Part shown: piece after piece, positions 1 to 6,594 of the stretch
Position numbering within the stretch: the first letter of the stretch is position 1
How the letters are laid out: each line of letters starts with the position of its first letter
Source of the DNA: CAYWJA01 sp964458485
GTDB lineage: Bacteria > Patescibacteriota > Gracilibacteria > UM-FILTER-43-11
Reading direction: 5' to 3'
DNA: 41,733 nucleotides
NCBI GenBank assembly: GCA_964458485.1
Contig: CAYWJA010000011.1
Location: forward strand, 1-41,733
Notes under the pieces: generated by a model
Databases searched by the model: none
What the model was told of the DNA's origin: nothing
What the model saw: only the letters and a program-made list of their open reading frames with translations
Translations under genes and position numbers: made by a program

Positions 1-774
1 ACAGCTACAGATGCTCCGTCGCCTGCAGCAGGAAGTAGTGATACTGTTGATTTTATAGCTTATATTAATGATGACAATGGAGATACAGATGTTACAGCTG
101 TAGAGGGATACTTTTTTGATGACGCAGCTATCGATCTTTCCAGCGGTACATGTACAGAAGATGAAAATAATTGTTATCTGGATTCGAGCTGTACGATAAC
201 TGCAGGTTATGGTACTGATACACAGCTACAGGCAGATTGTCAGATTACGGTCTGGTTTAATGCAAATGCTAGTAGTGATTGGGAGGTACATGTGAACCCT
301 ACAGATGACAATGGAAAAGAGACAGGATTAGCTGATTCTAATGTAAATCTTGTAAATGATGCCCTATCTGCTATTGGTGTTGAAGAATCAGGAATTAATT
401 ATGGCAGTTTAGGGGTTGGCCTAACATCTTCTCAGCAATCAATTACTATCCAAAATTTGGGCAATCAAGTAATTGATACAAGTATTGCCGGCACTAACAT
501 GACTAGTGGAGTTAATAATATAGATTTTTCACAGCAAAAATGGTCGGACGTTACTGGATTTAATTATGCTTCTGGTGGTTATACCTTAGTTGATGCCGCT
601 GCTTCTACAAGTACTGCAACAGGATGTTTTAATGCCAATTTGCCTGTAAGAAATGCAAATGGAGATGGGACTGGATCGGATGATATTATTTATTTCCGCA
701 TGCAAACACCATCTACTTTGAGCTCAGGAACATATACAGGTACTAATACTATTGGTTTTATTACTTGTGACTAA
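1..774 (+). CDS. C-terminal part of a secreted surface protein (5' end outside window)
   Basis: Frame 1 is open from the first base to a TAA at 772-774, giving 257 residues, so the gene starts upstream of the window. A GTG at 292 is in frame but the coding signal continues before it, so it is probably not the start. The sequence is rich in Thr, Ser, Asn, Gly and Asp and poor in Lys, and has scattered Cys residues, typical of extracellular beta-sandwich proteins. The last 130 residues look like one domain: a YGSLGVG strand motif, QNLGNQ, SQQKW, then CFNANLPVR, and a final SGTYTGTNTIGF strand. I recognise this only as a domain common in surface proteins of CPR bacteria and cannot name a family. 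There is no C-terminal membrane anchor. A WxLIP-like protein encoded 1.4 kb downstream makes a cell-surface role plausible, but this is inference. Confidence 0.7.
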   Translation, partial: TATDAPSPAAGSSDTVDFIAYINDDNGDTDVTAVEGYFFDDAAIDLSSGTCTEDENNCYLDSSCTITAGYGTDTQLQADCQITVWFNANASSDWEVHVNPTDDNGKETGLADSNVNLVNDALSAIGVEESGINYGSLGVGLTSSQQSITIQNLGNQVIDTSIAGTNMTSGVNNIDFSQQKWSDVTGFNYASGGYTLVDAAASTSTATGCFNANLPVRNANGDGTGSDDIIYFRMQTPSTLSSGTYTGTNTIGFITCD

Positions 775-898
775 TTTTCCAATAGGGGACCCAATGGGAG
801 ATCCATAGGGAATCCAATAGGGGCTTAACCGTTTAACCCCAATCGGATCACCAATCGGATCACCAATCGGATCACCAATCGGATCTCCAATCGGATTC
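775..898. repeat. Stop-to-start inverted repeat with tandem 12-bp arms (CCAAT family)
   Basis: The whole spacer between the TAA at 774 and the ATG at 899 is repeat. The left arm has about four units like CCAATAGGGGAC (779-823). A short linker (824-836) follows. The right arm has five units of AATCGGATCACC, from 841 to the base before the start codon, with the last two slightly changed. Left units pair with right units: CCAATAGGGG against CCCCAATCGG with few mismatches, so the RNA could fold into one long hairpin. No Shine-Dalgarno sequence is visible between the array and the ATG. The same architecture and word family recur at 20567-20678. Confidence 0.85.
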
Positions 899-2026
899 AT
901 GAATATTGGTTTCGACATCTCAGCCCTAAGCATTCCAAAAAGCGGAGTAGGCAACTACCAGGTTAATCTTTTAAGTGCGCTTTTAAAAATAGATAAAGAA
1001 AATTTTTATAATTTATATGCTTTTAACTTTAGAAATAAAAAACGATTTAAAGAGATAAAATTTCCGTCAAGTAACTATAAAATTAATATAAGTTCAATTC
1101 CCCAAAGGTTAATTACTGCATGGTGGCTTATGTTTAATTTCCCGTCTCTTGAAAGCGTAGTAGGGGATTGTGATATATATCACGTATCTGAAATTTGTAT
1201 CCAGCCTACCAAAAAGGCTAAAACAGTTGCCTTTGTGCATGATTTGACAACATTATTACATTCCAGACACCATGCAAGAAGTAATGTTTTTGCTCATAAA
1301 ATGAGATTCAAAAATATTAACAAAGTAGATGCTATTCTTACAAATTCTGATTATACAAAAGGGGATATTATTAAACATTTAAACATTAATCCAGATAAAA
1401 TTTTTGTAACATATTTGGGTGCTGATAAAAGATTTTGCCCAAAATTAAAGAAAAACATACAATCAATTTTATATAAATATAACTTAAATAAACCTTATAT
1501 TTTATTTGTCGGAACATTAGAGCCAAGAAAAAATGTGCAAACTCTTATAAAAGCTTTTGATGAATTAAAAAAGAAGCACGATTTACCACATCAGCTAGTT
1601 TTAATAGGTCGTGCTGGCTGGCTTTATGAGGATATTTTTAAAACAATTAAACAATCTCGTAATAAAAATGATATCAAGTGCTTAGGTTATGTTGAAGATA
1701 AAGATTTACCGATTTTAATGAATGGTGCAAAAGTGTTTGTGTATCCATCTTTTTATGAAGGCTTTGGGCTCCCTATACTCGAAGCAATGCAATGTGGAAC
1801 ACCAGTTATTACTTCCAACACTTCCTCCATGCCCGAGGTAGGAGGGGATGCTTGCCTATATATTGAGCCGGAAGATGTTACTGGCTTAGCTGATCAGATT
1901 TATAGGGTTGTATACAATAATGAATTAATAGAGGATTTGTCACAAAAAGGTATAAAACGCGCTAAAAATTTTAGCTGGGATAAATGTGCAAGGGAGACAT
2001 TAAAAATATATGAGTCTTTGACATAA
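899..2026 (+). CDS. Glycosyltransferase family 4 (GT-B fold)
   Basis: This 375-residue protein has the usual length and two-domain layout of GT4 glycosyltransferases, which move a sugar from a nucleotide-sugar donor to a glycan or lipid acceptor. The N-terminal domain begins with NIGFDIS and a glycine-containing SGVGNY loop near residue 18, typical of the acceptor side. The C-terminal domain has FVGTLEPRKN (about 200), followed by the donor-site signature FYEGFGLPILEAMQCGTPV, in which the two glutamates of the EX7E motif are visible, and the closing SSMPEVGG. No membrane segment or signal is visible, so it probably acts at the cytoplasmic face of the membrane on a surface polysaccharide. Sugar specificity cannot be read. 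The ATG abuts a tandem repeat, with no Shine-Dalgarno sequence. The next gene begins 160 bp downstream behind its own likely promoter. Confidence 0.92.
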   Translation: MNIGFDISALSIPKSGVGNYQVNLLSALLKIDKENFYNLYAFNFRNKKRFKEIKFPSSNYKINISSIPQRLITAWWLMFNFPSLESVVGDCDIYHVSEICIQPTKKAKTVAFVHDLTTLLHSRHHARSNVFAHKMRFKNINKVDAILTNSDYTKGDIIKHLNINPDKIFVTYLGADKRFCPKLKKNIQSILYKYNLNKPYILFVGTLEPRKNVQTLIKAFDELKKKHDLPHQLVLIGRAGWLYEDIFKTIKQSRNKNDIKCLGYVEDKDLPILMNGAKVFVYPSFYEGFGLPILEAMQCGTPVITSNTSSMPEVGGDACLYIEPEDVTGLADQIYRVVYNNELIEDLSQKGIKRAKNFSWDKCARETLKIYESLT

Positions 2027-2042
2027 CTTGTTTGGGGTATAT

Positions 2043-2117
2043 GAGGCTTGCATTGGGGACTATTTTTTGGTATAATTAATAGATATATTTAATAGTCTCA
2101 AGTGCAAGTGCAAGCCT
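2043..2117. repeat. Imperfect inverted repeat around a promoter
   Basis: The left arm (2043-2065, beginning GAGGCTTGCA and running into GGGGACTATT) pairs with the right arm (2091-2117, AATAGTCTCA through TGCAAGCCTG) apart from a few mismatches and a duplicated AAGTGC in the right arm. The AT-rich loop holds a consensus -10 box and the left arm holds its -35 box. The structure could end the glycosyltransferase transcript, but no T-run follows the right arm. Confidence 0.6.
2048..2076 (+). promoter_or_regulatory. Sigma70-type promoter, TTGCAT-17-TATAAT
   Basis: TTGCAT at 2048-2053 and TATAAT at 2071-2076 are separated by 17 bp, and a TGG immediately before the -10 makes it an extended -10. Transcription would start near 2083, giving a leader of about 104 nt before the ATG at 2187. 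The likely unit is the WxLIP-like gene plus the pilT-like gene. Confidence 0.7.
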
Positions 2118-2186
2118 GTCCCGCCAAAGGCGTGGGTCTCAAGGACTATCAACACCCTACTTAAGACTTACATTTACACTAAAATT

Positions 2187-3239
2187 ATGTGGTTAACAAA
2201 AATAAAAACATTCCTATCAATAGCACTATTACTTGGTTTACTATCAGTAAACATTCCAGTCACCAATGCGGCTTTTGGTGCATCTCCGCCATGGGTCAAA
2301 AATGATCATTTATTGCCTGGTACAACCTTTGAGCAAGTAATTAAATTATCTCGCAGTGACACTAATACTGATATGAAGGCAAGTGTTAGATTTTTGGGTG
2401 AAGATGAGGTAAATAAATGGCTTACAATTGAGAATAAAGACAAATTAATTATTGCAAAAGGCGAAAAGGTATTGCCCATGAAGGTAACAGTTGCAGTTCC
2501 AAAAGATGCAGAACTCAAAGATTATAAGGGTGGTATTTTTGTAACATTGGAATCTATCCAGAATGAATCGTCTAAGCAAGGAGGTCAAGTTGCTATAAAA
2601 TTAGGTGCTCATATTGCTGTTGATTTAAATGTAACAGGCACAAAAATTGTTGATTATAAGGTAAAATCAATAACCTTAGACTCAATAAAAGGGGATGAGC
2701 CATTTCATTTAAATATCGAGATAGAAAATAAAGGAAATTCAGAGGTGAAAGAAATTGACGGAAAGGTTGATATACGTAACAAGAAAGATGGCAAGCTTAT
2801 TAAGTCTCTATCATTCAAAAAACTAAAAAAATCCATTTTACCTAATTCAATAACTCAAACAAGAGTTGATTTTAATGGTTTAAAATTAGATACAGGTGAG
2901 TATTTAGTGGATGTTGAAGTTATGAAAGATGACAAGGCTGTTTATACAAATCGCCTTCTGCAGATAGTTGGATATGCATTAACATCTGGGGCTAATAATT
3001 TATATGCTGCTTCAGTAGCAAATAGTGGTAATACTGCAAATTCTAATACTAAAACTGCGACTTCAAATTCTAAAACTGCAAAATCACAGACTTCTTCAGG
3101 TGGTAGTACAGTTACATGGCTATTGGTATTTTTAGTATTAGGGTTAGGTGGCTTTATAGCTTATTTATCATATACATCTCGTGATCAAAAATCAGCTGTA
3201 GAGGAATTTTATGCAGAACAAAATAAATTAAATAAATAA
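2187..3239 (+). CDS. WxLIP/DUF916-like secreted protein with C-terminal membrane anchor
   Basis: The 350 residues start with a clear signal peptide: MWLTKIK, a hydrophobic stretch, then cleavage probably after TNA near residue 28. Two beta-rich domains follow, about 30-150 and 150-265. The first has LLPGTTFEQVIKLSR and a VPKDAELKDYKGGIFV strand pair, resembling the DUF916/WxL-interacting proteins that sit on the cell surface and bind WxL-type partners. A Ser/Thr/Asn-rich linker (about 272-307) precedes one membrane segment (TWLLVFLVLGLGGFIAYL, about 310-328) and a short charged tail, so the protein should be exported and anchored with its tail inside. The next gene starts 2 bp after the stop, so the two are surely cotranscribed. 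The family assignment rests on layout and partial motifs and is moderate. Confidence 0.65.
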   Translation: MWLTKIKTFLSIALLLGLLSVNIPVTNAAFGASPPWVKNDHLLPGTTFEQVIKLSRSDTNTDMKASVRFLGEDEVNKWLTIENKDKLIIAKGEKVLPMKVTVAVPKDAELKDYKGGIFVTLESIQNESSKQGGQVAIKLGAHIAVDLNVTGTKIVDYKVKSITLDSIKGDEPFHLNIEIENKGNSEVKEIDGKVDIRNKKDGKLIKSLSFKKLKKSILPNSITQTRVDFNGLKLDTGEYLVDVEVMKDDKAVYTNRLLQIVGYALTSGANNLYAASVANSGNTANSNTKTATSNSKTAKSQTSSGGSTVTWLLVFLVLGLGGFIAYLSYTSRDQKSAVEEFYAEQNKLNK

Positions 3240-3241
3240 TT

Positions 3242-4384
3242 ATGGAAGAAATAAATAAACCAACAGAGGTTAAAACAGATGACGTCCAGGTAGTTACTCA
3301 GCCCGTTGCAGATCCGTCTGCACAAAATGCAGTAACTCAGACAAAAATCACAATCGATCAATTAGTTAATATATGTATAGAAAAAGAGGCATCTGATATT
3401 CATTTTCGAGAAGGAGGACGTACAGCATTGCGTGTTGGTGGGAAGATAATTTTTATTGAAAATATTGAGACTTTATCTAAGGAGGATACAGATAATATGA
3501 TTAACGCTATGCTTTCAGATGAGCGTGAAATAGATAAACTTCAAAAAAATAGAGAAATTGATTTTTCTTATACCCATAAAAATGGTGTAAATTTTCGAGT
3601 AAATGTATTTTACCAGAAAGGAAAATTGGCTGGGGTTATGCGTATGATATCGAAGAATATTTCTAGTATGGATGATTTAAAATTGCCAAGTATTTTGAAA
3701 GATTTTCTTAAATTGCGGCAAGGATTAATATTGATTTGTGGTACAGCCGGATCCGGTAAATCAACTACAATCCAATCTATGTTGCAGCATATAAATGAAA
3801 ATTATGTTAAACATATTTTAACCATAGAAAATCCTATAGAATATGTATTTGAAGGTAAAAAATCTATATTTACACAGCGTGAGGTGGGTCAGGATACATT
3901 AGTTGAATCAAATGCCTTAAGATCAGCCATGCGTGAAGATGCTAATGTAGTGATGGTTAGTGATATAAGGGATTATGAGACTTTGGATCATACACTTGAG
4001 CTTGTTGAAACTGGTCATTTAGTAATAGCTTCTATGTCAACAGGTGATGCTGTGCAGACCGTTGAGAGGATGATTAATTTATGCCCACACGATGTTCAAA
4101 AGCATGCACAAGATCGTATCGCAGAGAATTTATCGGCAATACTTGTGCAGGATTTAATTGAAAAAAAAGATCAATCAGGACTCATTCCTGTATTTGAGTT
4201 TATGTTTATGACCCCAAGTATTCGTAATATTGTTAATGCTGGCAAGCTTGTTCAGCTCAGAGCCGCTATTCAATCTGCAGCAAATGATGGAATGATAACT
4301 ATGGATGGATATGCGCTTGGTTTGGTTCAGCAGGGATTAATTACTGAGGAGCAGTTAGCGGAGTATACGAGGTCTGAGGAGTAG
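3242..4384 (+). CDS. PilT-like type IV pilus ATPase with altered catalytic motifs
   Basis: This is a 380-residue member of the PilT/GspE secretion ATPase family, which in its classic form powers pilus retraction. After an unstructured N-terminus (about 1-35), the N-terminal domain has the expected EASDIHFREG. The Walker A loop GTAGSGKSTT lies near residue 167, and the C-terminal TPSIRNIVNAGK matches the PilT AIRNLIRE region. Two key motifs differ. The Walker B box is VSDIRD where PilT usually has VGEMRD, so the catalytic Glu is Asp. The His box reads ASMSTGDA where GTLHTNSA is expected, so its His is lost. The protein may therefore be slow, regulatory or specialised. It lies 2 bp behind the surface-anchored WxLIP-like gene, an unusual partner. 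The PilT-like family call is firm, but retraction activity is uncertain. Confidence 0.85.
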   Translation: MEEINKPTEVKTDDVQVVTQPVADPSAQNAVTQTKITIDQLVNICIEKEASDIHFREGGRTALRVGGKIIFIENIETLSKEDTDNMINAMLSDEREIDKLQKNREIDFSYTHKNGVNFRVNVFYQKGKLAGVMRMISKNISSMDDLKLPSILKDFLKLRQGLILICGTAGSGKSTTIQSMLQHINENYVKHILTIENPIEYVFEGKKSIFTQREVGQDTLVESNALRSAMREDANVVMVSDIRDYETLDHTLELVETGHLVIASMSTGDAVQTVERMINLCPHDVQKHAQDRIAENLSAILVQDLIEKKDQSGLIPVFEFMFMTPSIRNIVNAGKLVQLRAAIQSAANDGMITMDGYALGLVQQGLITEEQLAEYTRSEE

Positions 4385-4397
4385 GGAGTTATCACCC

Positions 4398-4533
4398 TTT
4401 GTCATCCCGATCCCGCCGTGGCGGGAAGGGATCCCTTGTTTTACCAATATACTAATTAATCTCATCATTAATGAATGGTGAGATAGAATTTTAGTAAAAG
4501 AAAGGGATTTCTCCACAGGGTCGAAATGACAAA
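4398..4533. repeat. Nested inverted repeat, GTCATCC family
   Basis: The left arm begins TTTGTCATCCCGATCCCG (4398) and the right arm ends with GGTCGAAATGACAAA (4533). The left arm also contains a small hairpin (CCCGCC/GGCGGG, 4412-4426). The middle has its own inverted pair, ACCAATATACTAA against TTAGTAAA, and a CTCATCATT/AATGGTGAG pair. It lies between the convergent pilT-like gene and the small membrane protein gene, where a bidirectional terminator would be expected. Confidence 0.75.
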
Positions 4534-4548
4534 TTGAGGTGTACGGTT

Positions 4549-4740
4549 TTATAGCAACCAAACTAACAATCCCGTCAAAATAGCTCCGTCCAAAAAAGTT
4601 ACGAATATTAGTAGCCCTAAATTCATATCCATTTTTTTACCAAATATGTGTAAATGGATTTTTTCATGCCGGTTTTCCCAAAACATCATGATGTACATGA
4701 GGAGGGAGAGGATTACTATGAAGAATAGGAATATTTTCAT
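4549..4740 (-). CDS. Small two-helix membrane protein, possibly LapA/DUF1049-like
   Basis: This 63-residue protein has two hydrophobic helices (about 2-20 and 43-62) separated by a charged stretch with FWENRHEKIHLHIFG. This hairpin layout, with an FxxxN segment followed by a short polar loop and then a second helix, is that of LapA-like (DUF1049) inner-membrane proteins, but at this length the resemblance is weak evidence. The start at 4740 is an ATG. A G-rich stretch on the opposite strand is unrelated. Repeats flank the gene on both sides, so it is probably its own small transcription unit. Confidence 0.5.
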   Translation of the reverse strand: MKIFLFFIVILSLLMYIMMFWENRHEKIHLHIFGKKMDMNLGLLIFVTFLDGAILTGLLVWLL

Positions 4741-4742
4741 TT

Positions 4743-4925
4743 CAGATCTCGGATCTCAGATCTCAGATTCGATTTATCATTTTAGATTTAAATATTTACT
4801 TGTCATTCTGTCCCGATTCCATCGGGGTCAGAATCCATGTTTTTCTCGTTGGTGGTGGATCCTGAAATAAATTCAGGATGACAAAGTGTAAAATACTAAA
4901 TGTGAATCTGAATTCTAAAATCAGA
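4743..4925. repeat. Two nested inverted repeats of different families
   Basis: The outer element has tandem words on the left (AGATCTC repeated at 4747-4770, then GATTCGATTTATCATTTTAG) and AATGTGAATCTGAATTCTAA plus AAATCAG on the right (4899-4923). The inner element is a GTCAT-family palindrome: GTCATTCTGTCCCGATTCC at 4801 pairs with GGATCCTGAAATAAATTC...GGATGAC ending at 4882. One repeat thus appears to sit inside the loop of another. Confidence 0.65.
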
Positions 4926-4934
4926 AATATTTTA

Positions 4935-5315
4935 TTATTTCTTAAGTAGCCACGTAATCATCATATTAAGAACTGCAACCAGGAAGCCGGCGGCTAGATA
5001 TGTGAAAAATCCACCCTGTACTATAATTGCTACACCTTTAAAATCAAGTATTCTTAATGCATATGCAGCAAACCAAACTAAAAATGTATTAATTACAAAA
5101 ACAAATAATCCTACACTAATTATCATAAAAGGAAGTGATAGTATTTTAAGTATCGGCTTTACAATACTGTTTAAAATTCCGAAAATAATCGCTGCTATTA
5201 CGTATCCTTTTACCCCTCCGGTTATAATAAAATCACTTCTCAAAATCATCTCTACAAAATAGAGTGCGATTGCGTTTGCAATGATGTGTGCGAAGATTCG
5301 ACGGATTATATTCAT
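4935..5315 (-). CDS. Phage holin family 4 / DUF360 (YvlD-like) membrane protein
   Basis: These 126 residues form about four transmembrane helices (near 5-25, 36-52, 60-86 and 100-122) joined by very short loops. The IFGILNSIVKPILKILSLPF segment after helix 2 is the hallmark of this family, which includes YvlD and the so-called mycobacterial four-TMS phage holins. The family is spread over bacteria, and its role is not established. Membership does not imply a prophage, and no phage genes surround it. The ATG at 5315 lies 3 bp after the stop of the cysteine-tail membrane protein, so the two genes almost surely share a transcript. Confidence 0.85.
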   Translation of the reverse strand: MNIIRRIFAHIIANAIALYFVEMILRSDFIITGGVKGYVIAAIIFGILNSIVKPILKILSLPFMIISVGLFVFVINTFLVWFAAYALRILDFKGVAIIVQGGFFTYLAAGFLVAVLNMMITWLLKK

Positions 5316-5318
5316 GGG

Positions 5319-6458
5319 TTATTCGAATTTAAGGGTTTTTATAATATTTTTTAAATCTTCGTTGTCATTTTTTTCAAAATACACCTTAAAAGCTACAACA
5401 GTATCTTTATTCTTTATGTAATAACCAATGTTATCAAGCATGCCATCTCCTTTCATGTGAATAAATTCATGATTGCCAATTTTTACTTTCTTATAAGACA
5501 GCTCTGTGTTTTTAAGCGCTTCATCTAAGGTCTTAGCATCACCAAGATCCTGATCAGCAATAATATATTTATCTAAAGTATCGGTTGTTGATTTACTCTT
5601 TACTCCATATAGTGGTATATGGCATGTACTGCATATTTCAGTTTCTTTATGAAGCTTATAACCTTCTTGTGTCCATAAGCCTTTTTCATCAGCAGTATAT
5701 TTGGAAGGATATGTAAAGGTGAAGCCTTTATCTGTGAATGTTTTATTAGCTGATTTTGATGTACTTACATCCTTTTCACCAAGGTATTGTTCTAAATCAC
5801 TAGCAGTTTTTACACATCCAGCCTGATTATCACCAGGAACTGATACACCGCCACAGTTGAGTCGGCCCCATAGTAAATAATTACTAAATGCTTTTAGGGC
5901 ACCTACTTGACCAGCTCCTTCCATACAAGTATTTACTTTTTTGAATTGATCGGTGGTCCATTTTTCATAGTTCTGTGTAATATAAACTGTAAAAGGATTA
6001 GTTTTACTTTCGTATAAAACTTTTTCTTTAACTTCACCAGATGTAAGTTTTTTATCTATATCTGCATAACCCTTACAATCTTTAGTTAAAAAGTCATTGA
6101 AAGTAGATTTTTTATATGAAGAAAAATCCTCAATTTTATCTTTAAATGTTAATGTTTTTGTGGTTGTTGTGTTTTCTTTTACTACATCAGTTTTTACCAC
6201 AGGAGTTTTTGTGGTAGGAGTAGGAGATTTAACAGGTGCTTTAGAGCTCTGCCAGTAATAAACTCCACCACCAACTACAACAGCAGTAATGACTACAGTT
6301 AAGATAAAGTAAAACACCTTACAACAAGGTTTACATTTTTTATCGGAACAACATGAGTCAGATTCTTTGTCGGAGCAACAAGAGTTAGAATCGTTGTCAG
6401 AACAGCAGGATTTAGGAGCATCTCCCATGCTGCATGATTCATTTTGATCTTCTTCCAT
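5319..6458 (-). CDS. Membrane-anchored protein with cysteine-rich N-terminal tail
   Basis: I do not recognise the family. The first 47 residues hold 11 cysteines, mostly as CC pairs in a nine-residue repeat with the core SCCSD (about residues 17-39), ending KKCKPCCK. One membrane helix follows (about 48-67), then a Pro/Thr/Lys linker (about 70-100) and a soluble domain of about 280 residues with a few dispersed cysteines. There is no cleavable signal ahead of the cysteines, so the tail is predicted to be cytoplasmic and the C-terminal domain outside. The C-terminal part (about 240-379) has alternating strands and resembles small lipoprotein-type domains in general only. Cysteine pairs next to the membrane could bind metal or be acylated; neither is shown. 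The gene leads a two-gene unit with the holin-family gene. Confidence 0.7.
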   Translation of the reverse strand: MEEDQNESCSMGDAPKSCCSDNDSNSCCSDKESDSCCSDKKCKPCCKVFYFILTVVITAVVVGGGVYYWQSSKAPVKSPTPTTKTPVVKTDVVKENTTTTKTLTFKDKIEDFSSYKKSTFNDFLTKDCKGYADIDKKLTSGEVKEKVLYESKTNPFTVYITQNYEKWTTDQFKKVNTCMEGAGQVGALKAFSNYLLWGRLNCGGVSVPGDNQAGCVKTASDLEQYLGEKDVSTSKSANKTFTDKGFTFTYPSKYTADEKGLWTQEGYKLHKETEICSTCHIPLYGVKSKSTTDTLDKYIIADQDLGDAKTLDEALKNTELSYKKVKIGNHEFIHMKGDGMLDNIGYYIKNKDTVVAFKVYFEKNDNEDLKNIIKTLKFE

Positions 6459-6510
6459 AGTATTATGGTTAATAATTAAATCGGATATATTTTAACACTG
6501 GTTTTATGCT

Positions 6511-6588
6511 CTTGTCATCCTGAACTTGTTTCAGGATCCATGGTTAACCAGCCAGCGGTGGATCCCGGATCAAGTCCGGGATGACAAG
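6511..6588. repeat. Inverted repeat, GTCATCC family
   Basis: The 30-bp arms are 6511-6540 (CTTGTCATCCTGAACTTG...GGATCCA) and 6559-6588 (TGGATCCCGGATC...GGGATGACAAG), with a loop of 18 bp. Each arm is itself a small palindrome. It lies just downstream of the ileS stop on the minus strand and could serve as its terminator. Confidence 0.8.
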
Positions 6589-6594
6589 GGATAT

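Noticed and set aside
838..898. CRISPR-like direct repeats
   Set aside because: The 12-bp units are head to tail without spacers, and no cas gene is near.
724..954. Minus-strand frame with repeated Pro-Ile-Gly-Asp residues
   Set aside because: It only translates the 12-bp repeat at 775-898 and overlaps the start of a sure gene.
4355..4561. Minus-strand frame of 68 residues
   Set aside because: It is a translation of the GTCATCC-family inverted repeat and overlaps the end of the pilT-like gene.
4935..5315. Prophage holin
   Set aside because: The family name includes phage holin, but no phage gene is nearby and the family is common in bacterial chromosomes.
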